The position numbers and the translations under genes are program-made. A DNA stretch of 64,000 nucleotides. Source: Marsupella aquatica (Eukaryota; Marchantiophyta). The notes under the pieces were generated by a model. It did no database searches. It saw only the letters and a program-made list of their open reading frames with translations, and was not told the origin of the DNA. Shown here piece by piece: positions 1-11,774 of the stretch (positions within the stretch are counted from its first letter, which is position 1; each line of letters begins with the position of its first letter). The stretch spans positions 5,828,001 to 5,892,000 of the forward strand of contig OZ316892.1 in NCBI GenBank assembly GCA_973895155.1. Reading direction: 5' to 3'.

Positions 1-267
1 ATGGGGGCTCCGTTCACTAATGAGAGAAGGTATCAAGAACTGTGGTGAATTCGAATGGTTTGAGAAAGCATCAAGAGCTATGAGATTGAACGCTTCGTTG
101 CGGGAACTTTAAAGCTGCGGAGTGAACATTCAGATTGGAAATTCGCTTCCATGAGCCAAGACTTCAATTCGGGAAGGCGTAAACCTGTGGAAGGCATGAT
201 GTGCCGACCGTGTGAAAAGATTAAGATTTGGGAGGGGCATAAAGAATTGTGGTGATCGAAGACTTAC

Positions 268-764
268 TTCCTCTCGTAGAAGGACGTGTTCGCTTTCCTC
301 TTCGACATGCCTTGGGCAACAAAGAGAAGAGACATGGAGCGGCTCTTCGCTTGTCGCTGCAACGCTTTCATAGCCGGATGGATTTCACTCTTGGAACCAC
401 CACCCAGCGGAGCTCGCAGCCGCTTGGCAGCGTCCGCTTGCCTCAATGTCTCCTCGAGAAAGTTGTAGTCTGAAATCAACCAATTCTCATCAAACTCAGA
501 CACTGAAACAAACGCCGTCCGGTCCCTCTTCCCTGTGCACTGTGTTCTCTCCTTGTGAGACCTCACGCAAGGGAGACCGCAGGAGCGCAACCCACATCCC
601 GGACACCGGTACTTGGCTTCCCCTTCTCCACATTCCTCACACATGACGGATTTCCTGCACTGCCTTTTGGCCTGCCTTTCTCCACTGCACTCTTCTAAAC
701 TCTCATCAGCAGTGCTCACTTCTTCACTGCACGAAGCCTTCACTGAGGCCACAACTGAAGGCAT
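268..764 (-). CDS. BCD1: Box C/D snoRNA assembly protein BCD1 (ZNHIT6 family), 5' exon
   Basis: Start codon at 764, reading leftward; 165 codons plus 2 nt up to a good donor (GTAAGT on the minus strand, 267-262). The rest lies outside the window. Residues 42-76 form a zf-HIT zinc finger with ligands C42, C45, C54, C57, C62, C66, H70 and C76. Residues 90-110 match the family's conserved block after the finger (ENWLISDYNFLEE), and the end carries the SLLFVAQGMSKRK-type motif that precedes the conserved core of BCD1 proteins. In yeast and animals BCD1 acts in the nucleolus or nucleoplasm to assemble box C/D snoRNPs used for rRNA methylation. The first 40 residues are acidic and Ser/Glu-rich and look unstructured. 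I see no convincing second exon in 1-261. The family call is secure; the gene is partial only because of the window edge. Confidence 0.88.
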
Positions 765-2996
765 GGCTCAAAACTCCGCAAATTCAACCTGAGAGATTCA
801 AGTGGCCCAACTCGTGCTTCTGCCACTCATCAAGATGCCTCCGAGACAGACAGACAGAGCAATGCAGAGATGGAGGAAACGGAACGAATCACGAGACATT
901 TCCCAGCTTAGAGCAGACAGACACCGTCGACCACATTCACGTTCTAAATCATCGCGTGAGGAGCTCCCAAGTCTCAGATTGCTCTTCTTCGTTCATCGGT
1001 CATCCCCAAGGAGTAGGACATGCAAACCACACATCGACTGAACTCCTGGAAGCATTAAAGTACCAAAACCCTAAACCCTGCACTCCAAATAGCCGAAAAT
1101 TCCGTGGACTTTGTTATACGCTCATGGAGAAGGACGAGAGGAGTTCTTCGCTTCGCAATCATCAGTCTCCCAACAAAGCTGCCATTGCCGTTGTTGTTCT
1201 AGCAACTGCTACGGCACACACTCTACATGTTGATGCGCAGCCCTTCGAGTGACGACCAAGAGTGAGCTTACAGATCGATGGAGAACAAGAAATGGAGCTT
1301 CCTCAACAGCAAAATCATGCACACATTCGAGTTTGAGGAAGAAGCAAGTAGGTACTCTAGACCCATAGACAGAGTCATTGTTGACACTAAATGGATGAAT
1401 TGGAATTATTGACACTACATTGCATAAGTGCAGCAAATATATGTGCAGGCTGGTCATGTAGTCCCCCAATAGTAGAGCCATTTCTTGTGTAAATGCATAA
1501 GTGCAGGTACACCCTCACTATGACTTAATATTATTGGTTCAAAATACTTGCCCCTGGTTTTAGGTTAGTTTTGGGGTCTCTAACAGATTTTTGCTGTTTA
1601 CCACCAACCTTAACAGATTTTTTAGTTTACTTTGAGTAGCTAAGTTCCTTTGCCATGGTGGGGAACTCTCGGGCTTTTTGGCCCTTTGGCTTCCTTGGGT
1701 TTTCCAAGTGCCTTGTCCCCTTTACTGGGTCTCATGATTGGAAATTATTGGGATTATGTCTCCTTTGACAATCTATATTATAAATTCATAATTATAGTCT
1801 ACATTTACGACACACTCCCTAGAACAAAGCCATAATTTATGTGGTAGCGAAAACTTCTAATATCTAGAATTTGCTTGTGAGTAGGGGCATGCACCGAGAG
1901 TCTGGGTACAAGGAGCCCTTCCTATGTATACACATGGGTGCTCAGGCTAGTGTGATATATATATTTCCTCCATCCCATTGACTTGGTGAATGGAACATGA
2001 CAAAAATGAACTGGGCCCAAATATTAGTTATTGCAAATAAAAGGATGACACTAATCTAATAATATATCGCAATCAAAAGCTATCTTCAGGGTCTATTGGC
2101 TAGCTGAAATTGGGGTGCAGGTGTAAAACACAAATGGGTGGCAGAGTGAGTCCCTGAAAAAAACCTAAACCCTAAATTTACATTCAAAGATTGGGCATTC
2201 AAGCTAATAAGTGTGCCCAAGCTAATAAGTAGTTCCAAATACCGAAAGCACTGACATTACATGTCACATCCCAGCAAGGGCTGAAATGTGTATTATCGGA
2301 GTCAAATGTAACAAAACTTATAGGTCGATCCAGTTTGTGAAGATCTACGGGAGCATTTTGAAGAACGTGGAGGCCTATCGTGGCTTGGCTTTTTGACGGA
2401 ACCACTTGACGGGTTCACAACGAGGTGAGGGTTTAGGGTTTTAGTCCAAACTCTCGGCCTAAATCCCAGAGACAAAATATAATCGATATACAGAGAAGAA
2501 TGCAAGCAACGGAATGCGATGCAGCTCAGTCACTTACTGTCGACAATGGGGATCGATCAAATCAGAATATGATCCAGTCCAGCGACAACAGTAATTACTA
2601 ATTAGGCTAGAAACATCGATTCAGAAACGCGTTAATCATCCCATCACTATGGATTCACAACTCACAGGTGCAGCATTGAGAGGGATGTAGAGGAAAAGAT
2701 GGTGGCGTCCTGCACGTTGTCTGATTCATTGGCGCAACCCCACAAAATTCGCCTGTTGGTCTTTGAGTTGAAGAATGTCTTGGATTCATAAAACTCTCTA
2801 TAGTCATAGCGTTACCCAATTCCCACTTCCAAAGTAGGGTCGTCAGGAGTGAACGTTTGAGTCTTGGTTGAGTAAGTGACGATGGCGTAGTGATCGTGCC
2901 ATACCACGTCCAGACTCGCCTTCAACACGTAGCTTTCTGCTCGCAAGATACATAGGCTTAGCCCAGTCTTGCCTTGACGAAAATTCGTGGACAGTT
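765..2996. other. Intergenic region between divergent BCD1 and TTLL12-like genes
   Basis: No recognisable protein. Short ORFs in several frames (956-1252 plus, 1209-1481 minus, 2199-2505 minus) overlap each other, lack family motifs and look like chance. The stretch should hold both promoters and 5' UTRs and has three telobox-like motifs. Confidence 0.6.
1065..1080. promoter_or_regulatory. Telobox-like motif upstream of BCD1
   Basis: The run AAAACCCTAAACCCTG contains two telomere-like hexamers about 300 bp upstream of the BCD1 start codon. Teloboxes (AAACCCTAA) are well-known promoter elements of plant ribosome-biogenesis and translation genes. The regulatory role here is inferred from motif and position. 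Further copies lie at 2167-2175 and, inverted, at 2433-2441, between BCD1 and the TTLL12-like gene. Confidence 0.5.
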
Positions 2997-5900
2997 ATGG
3001 AGCTGGAGGAATTTGAGCGAGTGCACGGCATCCTGCTGGCGTCGGCTGGGTTGCCCAGCAGCCTGTACTCGCAGCTTCATGCCAAGTTGAGTGGGGAGGT
3101 CTTCGATGGGGGCAGTTTCTTTGAAATCGAAAACGTGGAGGAGGATGAGGGGCAGCAGCAGCGCAGACTGGTACTCTCGGAGGAGAGCTTGCAAAACGAG
3201 TCGCAAGTCTTTCTCGTCGATCACGCATGGTCATTTCGCCTGCCAGATGCCCGGAAGCAGGTGATCCGGCTATCTTATTATAGCACTCAATTTCTTCTTA
3301 TGCTCCAATATTCAGAATGGAGAAGCTCGAATTGTAGGTAGAACTGTATTTTACTCCGAACTCAGTCCTTCCTTTTGCGTTATCAAAGTAACTTCAGGCC
3401 AACTTGTTAGTCGTAACTTGGACGTGTCTTTCCTTGGCTGCCGACCGTATTGCGGCAGTGTGGATGAGTAGTTACGCGAGGTACAGAACTACGGAAAATG
3501 CAATTTCAATAAAACAGTGGTCTCGTATCTAATTAATTAATTTGAATTAAATCTAGCAAGGTTCACTTTAAAGTTATCCTTTGCACATCTCGTTTCATGT
3601 GCAATGTATGGACAGAGGTGAAGACGGTCTTATAAGGTTCTCCAATGTAAAGTTCGCTGAACAAAAGCTGAAGACTTTGTCTCGCTGCAGCTTGAAACTA
3701 TCCCAGGCCTGGCGGATCGCATGGGCGCATTAATGTGTGTTATTGATCAGTCGGAGGCTACCGTAGACGATGCACTCGAAGGCACTGAAGAAAAAGCAGG
3801 ACAATTGGACTTCACAGTAAAGGAGGCCAAATCAAAAGCTCAAGAAAAGGGAGGAGTTGTCCTATGGCTGGAGCTTGATGATCTTGATATCGATGATACG
3901 CGGCTCAAGTCCTTAAATTTGTCCACAAATTTTCCGGTGTGGATCTTGCAAATTTCATCAATTCTGTTGCTTTGAATCCTTGCACTTGTTTGTGAACAAC
4001 CAGAGCCTAATGCTGATCTTTTGTCACAATGTTGGTAGCTCGTCACTGCATTCAGCGCACATTCGGAAAGTAGTTTAGTATTCTGGAAGTACTGCAGAAG
4101 TAAAGAGGCTTGCTCCACCTGAAGATTTACATTTGCTTATCTGACTTGTGGAACAGGATCTGGTAGGTCTTAGTCTCTGGGGGAACAAGCTGGAATCTCT
4201 CGATGTGTTATTGGGAGTAGTTGGTGGGCTGACATCGTTACGTGCTCTATGGCTCAACAAAACGCCTCTTGACATCAAGCAGTACGTGTGACTCTTGACA
4301 CATGATCTCAAATTAGAACACTCTCTCGTTCTTTTCTAATATTTGGCAATATGAGAGTAGGGTTTACGTGACACTGGGGAGGTGAATACGTGTATCTTAC
4401 TATATTGGACCTGCTCACATGTCTACAGGGGTGAAGCTGTCAGGGAAACTGTAATTCAAGCCCTCCCTCGCCTGGAGATTTACAACAGTCAGTTCACAAG
4501 ACATTATACGCAATGGGCAATTGGATTTTGTGCTGGGATTTGTGACTCAGAGAACCCACTAGAACCTATTCTGTCAACTCAGCCTCTCAAACACATCACA
4601 GAGCTTGATTTGTCAGATCGAAACATTCACAAGCTCTCTACTGAGGTGCGCCTTGGAAGACTTCGAAATATTATATGATGATTATCATCTGCAACAGTTG
4701 TCACTTGCCACCGGAGTGAACAATTACTTCTTTATTTAAACTTGCCAGCGGATATGTTTGGGCACTTAGCTGCAATAGGACAGGAGTCTTGGTTCTGTTT
4801 TTGTTCAGCTCGATCATGGCGATCATAATAGTCTGTGTCGTGTTTTCAACTATGACGGATTTGCATTGGTGCAGGTGTTCAACTCAACCCAGTTGCCACT
4901 TTTAACAACTTTGAACCTCAAAGGAAACCCTCTGGAGGACAACTCAACTACAAGTTTAGTGCAGATCTTGAAAGCACTTATTTCCCTGCAGTCACTTCAG
5001 GTAGTTTCTTTTGCATCGGCCCTCCATGGTAGGGAATGCTGAGATGAATTCTTGAATGAATCTTATAACCGAGTAGCCAGTTTGATTTCGATTTTTCTAT
5101 TCTACAAGTGGGGCCCAACATCCCACAACCAATTAGAGAAAACAAACAAACTTCTCGACTTCTATATTTATGTTATTTGCTGAACCTTGGACTGATAACT
5201 GCAGATAAGCATACCTGGCCCTTTGGGGCACAGTGCACGACAAATTGTGGAAGGAATGCCAAATCTTCAGAATCTCAATGGGGTTCCTGTGGCGCTGATG
5301 CTTCATGACGAGAAGGAGGTCCTTGACAGCAACTTGAAGCGGAGATTTCCAGTTTGGTCACCAGAGGAGCCTCTTGTGGACCGCGTGATGAGAGCAATGT
5401 GGCACTATTTAATGACATACAGGCTGGCTGATGAAGAGAAGCTTGATGAAACCCCTATCTGGTTAGTCTCCCTAATTCTTTCCCTACTCCTTTTGATTAT
5501 GAGTCTGACTCCAAGAAATTGAATGTCAATGGTGTGTACTTTTTCGGTTTCTTAAATGACGCTTTATCCCACAAGAGTCAAGAACGTTTCATATTCGTGC
5601 GACTTGCAGGTATGTGATGGATGAACTTGGTTCTGCCATAAGACACAGTGATGCACCGAACTTCAGAGTTGCACCATTCATGTATCTACCAGATGGAACA
5701 CTCAACTCTGCTATAAGGTAAGGATGGTGTTGTTTCAATGATATGAGCTCTGCAATTACTTTGAAAAATGAAAGCATACCCAGTGCTTGTTTTATGGTGT
5801 CCTATGGAGTATCTGTCAGGAGGCTTTCCATTCGTACGTCAATAGACTATTATATAAAGAAGGTCTGGTGTTTTGTAAGTTTCTTCAGTGCACATTTTGA

Positions 5901-8885
5901 AATCCATGGAATTGATTTCTGTGCATATGGAATGTTCTTTTGCAAGTAGGTTGTATGGTCATGTATCTGGGAAGTCTCTTCTTGGGCAGAATCTGATATT
6001 CGAACTGATTTGATGCAGCTACTCTTTGTTGTGGCCCGTACAGGATGTCACAAAGGGGGAGGAATGTACCCGTGATTATTTGGTTGGGTTAGGAGAAGAT
6101 AAACAACGATCTGCTAGACTCACAGCCTGGTTCCACACGCCCCAAGACTATTTTATTCAGGTACAGTTCTCGACCATGTGTGTCATGGTCGATTCTGTTG
6201 CTGCAGTATCCTCGGCAAACTACCTTATCCTGTAATTTGGTTCAGGACTGAGAAAACTTTGTCCCAAAACATTGGGACGTTCTGAGAGAGATGGCAAGTG
6301 TTTTCTGACTGGATGGCCTTCTTGATCTGCCTCTAGGCTTTGAAAGTCTGCCAGGGGAGATTGCTTAAGGCTGAGGCAAAGAGACCAGCATTGACGAACG
6401 GGTCTTCAACAAGGAGTGCGATCCGGGCTGATAAACTGTCTCTTTCAGTATATTCAGATATCCCGTTCGTCTTAGATTTCTTGCGGCGGCCAGAGTTTCT
6501 TTTAGGTGCTCTTCCGCTCCCCTCACGGGCTTTCATTTCCTTGCATTATCCCACCCTTAGCTGTCGTCGTCTCCTGGCAGGGATTTTAAGTTGCTGTATC
6601 GTCCCTCATATACAATTTATGTAATTGTCATTTAATGTAAAAGAAGTCGATGTAGTATGAAATGTGTGTAGATGGAAAATTTCACTAAGCGTTCATCTTC
6701 TGCCGTGATGGCCCAGAAAAAATCATGAACTCCTTTGAAGAAGTTCTTAAGAGCCTTTCATCGGAACTGGGAAGAAGTTAAAGATGTCTACATATAGGGT
6801 CGAGGGTGTTTTAAAAGGTAAATTTTATGAGTTTAGGGGGTCCCAAAATCTAGTACTCATGTGCTACTTTTTATTGCAGTGAACGAGGCGAAGGAGGCTG
6901 ACATCATTTGGACAAGTCATCAGATAGATGATGATGTCATTAGGAATGCTGGGATACAAGAACATCAGTACATCAACCAGTTTCCCTTTGAGTCTTGCTT
7001 GGTGATGAAACACCACCTTGCACAGACCATGCAACAGGTTCTTTTCTGCTTCACTGTCACAGTGCTTGATTTTGTGGAATTGGAATTGTTTGCCTAGATA
7101 CGTACCTCAATCCTTTAGTTGAATTCATGCAGTGAACAATGTTCAAAACTGTTCAAAAAACTCATGATTGCTCAACATCTCGTCATGAGGCTTGACTGAT
7201 AGGAAATTCTTCAGGCTTACGGAAGCGCTCCTTGGCTTCCACAAACATATGACATGGAAACCCAACTCTCGCCACTCATAGGGGATTACTTGGAGCGGGA
7301 ATCTCTTCATCAAAACAATCTTTGGATTGTTAAACCATGGAACATGGCTCGTACATTAGATACAACGGTGACATCTAGTCTGCCTGCACTGATCCGTCTG
7401 GTGGAGACAGGGCCAAAGATTGCTCAAAAGTACATAGATCCACCAGCTCTCTTTCAGGGTCGGAAATTCGATTTACGCTATATTGTTCTGCTACAAAGCC
7501 TGCAGCCTTTGGAGGTTTTCTTATGCGATGTTTTTTGGGTAACCCATTTTTTCCTCGTGATATTTGTTAAGCAATTATGATTGACTGAGCTGGTTCTTGT
7601 GAAATCTCTTGGACTTCATGTCGTGTGTTGCACAGTTGAAGGTTTATAGATTGCACCTCTTTTTGATGCTTTATCGAGGAATATGCCGAGTGATTTGACG
7701 ATTGTCGCAGGCAAGATTTAGCAACAATCAATACACAACTGAGGAGAGCAGCCTCTCTGAGTACGAGACTCATTTTACAGTCATGGTATGTGATAAGTAT
7801 TACAGATTTGTAATTCGGCAACAGCAGCTCTTGATATGACATCGAAACTGCGAAGATTTTTATTTATGACGAAACGACACTCATTTTGGTGTCCTTGAAT
7901 ATCCTGTCTGAAGATGTCCAGTTCGGTTGCTGTTCTGTGATTGCAGAATTACAGGGGAAAACTAAACCACATAAATACGCACGATTTTGTGCCTCAATTT
8001 GAGCAAGAGCACAATGGTATATCATCTCAAAGCCTATATCTTATTGTCCTTGGAGTTAAGGGAACGATTTTAAGGGAGAAAGTAGCTGGATAGGTTTGGT
8101 TCTTTGACGGGAATATGAGCTAGAAATGAAAGTGAAGCAATTTAAAGAGTATAGGCTTGTTGTTATACGCTGTTCTATCCGATCCGACTTGGGCATGCTC
8201 TAATGCAATGATTATGCTCTAATGATGCGTTCGAGATAATGAAATTGCCCGATCTGAAGATTTCGAGATTTCATTGCAACGCAGTGAACTGGAAAGAAAT
8301 ACATGAGAGGGTGAAGTCAACTATCCGGCAGGTGTTTGAGGGGGCAGCGTCTGTCCATCCCGAAATGCATTCACCTCGAGGACGAGCAATGTATGGAGTT
8401 GATATTATGTTGGACAACACATTCCAACCAAAGCTCTTAGAGGTAAGTTTCATCCTATGCGGTCTGTTTAAGTGTAAATGTTTTACTCTCCTTATGCTGA
8501 TGAAGATGAATTCTGCTGGGGTTGCCAATTTCATTGAACAGTTAGTTTTTACTGGTCCAACTAGATTTCGTGACACCAAATGAGAATGAATCTGCATGGC
8601 ATGCGATGCTTGCGATTGAGACCATGGCCACCAGTGCAGACTAATGCCAAAAGTCTACAATGGCCGTCAGAAACAAACCTGTGCTCGCCCCTAAAAACTT
8701 TCATCTAAGCTAACAATAATGTCTCAATGTGCCAGGTAACTTATTGCCCAGATTGTGCAAGAGCCTGCAAATACGATGTGAAGAAGGTGGTGGGTGATGG
8801 CAAACTCATGTTAGGAAAGGATTTTGTCAACTGCGTCTTCGGGACGCTCTTCCTCGACGAGGAGGATAACATGCAACGCTTGTGA
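2997..8885 (+). CDS. TTLL12: Tubulin-tyrosine-ligase-like protein 12 homologue with LRR insert, 15 exons
   Basis: Exons by splice motif and frame: 2997-3260, 3691-3936, 4157-4281, 4429-4645, 4875-5000, 5205-5461, 5610-5717, 6019-6160, 6337-6505, 6880-7037, 7215-7538, 7711-7785, 7947-8016, 8285-8442, 8736-8885. They sum to 2589 nt, 862 aa, with phases agreeing throughout. Residues 1-90 match the TTLL12 N-terminus (LHAKLSGEVFDGG, FLVDHAWSFRLPDAR). About residues 135-345 are leucine-rich repeats (LVGLSLWGNKLESL, ITELDLSDRNIHKL, LTTLNLKGNPLED). Residues 405-490 resume TTLL12 (YVMDELGSAIRHSDAP, LLWPVQDVTKGEECTRDY). The TTL domain fills about 500-862, with WIVKPWNMAR at 641-650, KFDLRYIVLL in exon 11, and LLEVTYCPDC at 811-820. 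TTLL12 proteins act on or sense the tubulin tyrosination state; the human protein is usually considered catalytically inactive. The Asn expected in the metal-binding E-V-N signature is Thr815 here. The gene looks intact. Confidence 0.92.
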
Positions 8886-9698
8886 TACTTTTCGGATTTC
8901 GGATATCTTTCTGACACATCACACATCACTTTCCTAATCAGATTATTTTGCAGCGCAGCTATGCCTTGCTTGTTATCTCTGGGAGATAACTGATATCGTC
9001 ACTATCTTGTTTTCTATTTCTCAGACCTGATCAGTACATGCCCAGTGTTCCGATTTGTTCTGTACATGTATTTTCTGCAAGCCTCTTGGAGCATCGAAGT
9101 AGACTCCCAAAGGAGAAACAGAAACCTGTCTCTGCCAGAGCCCCTTTCTACATCTAAATCTCAACTTACAAGGATAAACGTACAGTTAAACTAAATGAAA
9201 TCAAATCAATGAACCACACAACACTGAAGAGATGTCTGGGTATATTTTCAAGGGTATGTATCCAAGGACACACACACACAAAAACAACAAAAAAACAATT
9301 TGAGGTCTTCACCTTGAGTTTTGAAATATTATTGCCCGTAATGTTCTGAATGGGACATTAATACACTTAAATACCTTGGAGATTTACAGATATACTATTT
9401 TTAGTATAAGAGAAGTTTAGTAATACCCTGGCCCTAATCTGGACCGTGCATTCTTCTCCATGAATGCACTGAAAAATACAATTAGTTTGTGGACCTTATA
9501 TTGGACCTGGGTTGACGACTCTTTTGGAATAGGGGACATTATATACAGAAATTACTCAACCCCTAACAATGGAAGTGACAAAGGTTTACACCAAATTAGT
9601 TCAAGGACCCTTTGGTTATATAAGTTTTGATGTTATTCAACAACTAAGTTAGAACACATGAAGAGTTGCATATCGGAATAGGTTTGAATATGGAGATG

Positions 9699-9760
9699 AG
9701 AAGAAAAAAAGATTAGATTAATGGAAAAAGAAGAAAAAAAGATTAGATTAATGGAAAAAG
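9699..9760. repeat. 30-bp tandem duplication
   Basis: Two adjacent copies of a 30-bp A-rich unit. The core AAGAAAAAAAGATTAGATTA occurs at 9701-9720 and again at 9731-9750, followed each time by ATGGAAAAAG. Confidence 0.9.
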
Positions 9761-10160
9761 TGCATGCACAACGTTTCGTGGTACTTCTATGTCCATAGAT
9801 ATATTGAGTCCACACAAAATGCTACGGAAGGCAAAGGGTTTCTTAATTACATTCATTTGGTATTTCTTAATTACATTCCTTCGGTATTACTTTATCTTTA
9901 TCCGTAGTAGTAAAAGGGTTTCTTATGTTCCCTTGGTGTTCCTTTTTCCATAATTAGTAACCAAATGGTTTCTTACTTTACCTTGGTAAATGTTACACTA
10001 GTTGAAAAGTTTCTTTCTACCCATGGTTATTCCCAAAAATTGCTAATTAAATAGAAAATTGTACAATCTACTGGAAAACACTGATATATCATTCACAACC
10101 CATCCGAGGGTTATTTTTTTTACCCCCTTATCACACCTTTCTTTTTTATTTGAAATGTTA

Positions 10161-10300
10161 TTTCTCAGTTTTCAATTGTTTTTCTAGTTACAAGGTCTAA
10201 TTGTTTTTCTTTGACTTGTTTCAAACACATATAGTCTTGGTTGGTGCTTTTTTTGTAGAGAACTTTTCTTGTTTGTGACCAATAGTGCTGATGTGGTTTG
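10161..10300. repeat. Dispersed repeat copy related to 46955-47115
   Basis: Two blocks recur in the same order at 46.96-47.11 kb: AGGTCTA-TTGTTTTTC followed by a TCAAACA word, then GTTTGTGACCAA followed by ATGTGGTT. The copies are diverged. At the second site the block lies just downstream of Copia gag remains, so both may be old LTR or spacer fragments of one element family (inference). Confidence 0.5.
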
Positions 10301-10539
10301 TCATAACTGTATACCAAGTTCATTACATACACTCAGAATATTTTCCGATCCTTTATGTGTTCAGTGATTCATTTTTGCAAAAACTCATAGTGGTGTCAGT
10401 AAGTCAACTGATCTCACAGCTTATTCATGTGGCAATGTTTTACAGTGTCCGGGTCTAATAGATTTTGGTGGCCTCGAGTCAAATACATGTAGTGTTTGTG
10501 TATTGTCACAAACATAGACATCCCTGTTTGTGATGGAAA

Positions 10540-11298
10540 ATGCTGACTTGGCAGCACATGGAGCCAGGGAATTTGGAAGATACATCTAGTGGGGGGTCAC
10601 TAAAAGAAATTAAATCACTAAGGGCATTAAGATGTTATTTCATATGTTCCTGGCCACCACAGGTAAAGTCACTCCTACTGATAAAGTCTGTCAAATTGCA
10701 GTGGAGAAAAATAATGTCCAAAAAACTCAAAAAGTTTGGTAAATTCCAATCATTTCAAACCGGGAAAACCGGCAAGATCAATTATGGTGTGACTCCTCTC
10801 TTCAATGTTGAACTGGATAGCCATGGCTCCCGTCAGTTCGACACATCTGTGTCACTCACTTGTACCCAGGTCTCTTGCCAATTTGGCAGCCCTCTTTTCT
10901 TCTCTTTTCTTCCCTTTCTTCCATCTCTGGCTCTTGCTGCAAGCAGTGTCGTGTGCATAACAGAGACCAGCAGAAGTTCTCCTTACGTGCGTGCTTGGTT
11001 TCTCCCTTCCTCTCCGAATCTGGAGTATTTCGAACAATTGGAGAGAGATGGCTGCCTGCTCCCTCTCTGTATTGAATCTCTCGATCTCGGATCGATTGAG
11101 CACTTCGAAGTTCCCCCCACCAGCATTTCTAGGAGGCTCTTCATGCAACAGGGTCTTCCACAAGGTAGTAACGTGGTTCATGATCTGGGTCTATCTTTTG
11201 AACAATTCTGGAGACTTCATTTTAAGGCCTGGAGTTTTTTCGATGGGATTTTCGGTCCTGTTTCAGTAGTGTGGCGTGAATTTTGCTTTCTCTTCTAG
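10540..11298 (+). CDS. Unrecognised 252-codon ORF, doubtful
   Basis: An open frame from ATG 10540 to stop 11298, one of the longest single open frames in the window. I recognise no domain. It has a Leu/Phe/Ser-rich hydrophobic stretch in the middle (about residues 113-135) and a start inside repeat-rich sequence. Base composition shifts within it, from AT-rich in the first 260 bp to more GC-balanced after about 10780, suggesting two unrelated parts joined by chance. It ends 480 bp before the lumenal protein gene and could overlap that gene's promoter or 5' UTR. Probably not a real protein. Confidence 0.2.
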   Translation: MLTWQHMEPGNLEDTSSGGSLKEIKSLRALRCYFICSWPPQVKSLLLIKSVKLQWRKIMSKKLKKFGKFQSFQTGKTGKINYGVTPLFNVELDSHGSRQFDTSVSLTCTQVSCQFGSPLFFSFLPFLPSLALAASSVVCITETSRSSPYVRAWFLPSSPNLEYFEQLERDGCLLPLCIESLDLGSIEHFEVPPTSISRRLFMQQGLPQGSNVVHDLGLSFEQFWRLHFKAWSFFDGIFGPVSVVWREFCFLF

Positions 11299-11774
11299 CA
11301 TAGCTCCATAGTTTCCCCTTTGAATTCCTATTTTCTGCGGCCTTCCTGAGGTGCTATGTTAATATGATTAGGGGAGGGAGGGGTTGGTCGGTCTCCTCAG
11401 TTTCTGTCATTCGCTAGTCTAGGGAAGAAGTGGAATTTTATATCATTGAAATCTGGAGCATAGGTCAAGGTTTGTTCACGGACAGAGCCACTCATAGTCC
11501 TCGAAGAAGCAGTGGCACAATCCTTTGAACCTGATAATGACAGATGTATTTGATATTTGTGTGTTGTCAAAGTCCGTCATGGTTTATTGTGGATTTCTTT
11601 AGTTCGATAGTTTCGTCTGATCAGCCGCAGTTTGCTTTTTGATTCCGGCAAAGGGAAGGGGTAACTCACATGTATTCAAATTGGGGATTTGCATTGGTGT
11701 TTGGGACAGTTTCGAGCACCCAGAGTACGTTTCCAAAGTAACAGTCTTGCCTGTGGACACTTGGGCCCGTTGGA

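Larger units (their letters stand above)
8886..11774. other. AT-rich intergenic region with repeat remnants
   Basis: No recognised gene. It contains a 30-bp direct repeat (9699-9760), AT-rich sequence with recurring TTACATTC/TTCGGTATT-type words (9835-10000), a block shared with 46.96-47.11 kb (10161-10300), a small inverted repeat TCACAAACA/TGTTTGTGA (10506-10533), and an unexplained long ORF (10540-11298). The promoter of the lumenal protein gene should lie at its right end. Confidence 0.5.

Noticed and set aside
1-261. Second BCD1 exon
   Set aside because: Candidate acceptors lead to frames with early stops and without the conserved core that follows the exon 1 motif; it must lie beyond the window.
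249-646. Plus-strand ORFs at 249-473, 286-468 and 446-646
   Set aside because: Shadows of the BCD1 exon on the opposite strand; no family motif in these frames.
2958-3234. Minus-strand ORFs over the first TTLL12 exon
   Set aside because: Antisense shadows; the plus frame has the conserved TTLL12 sequence and splice donor.
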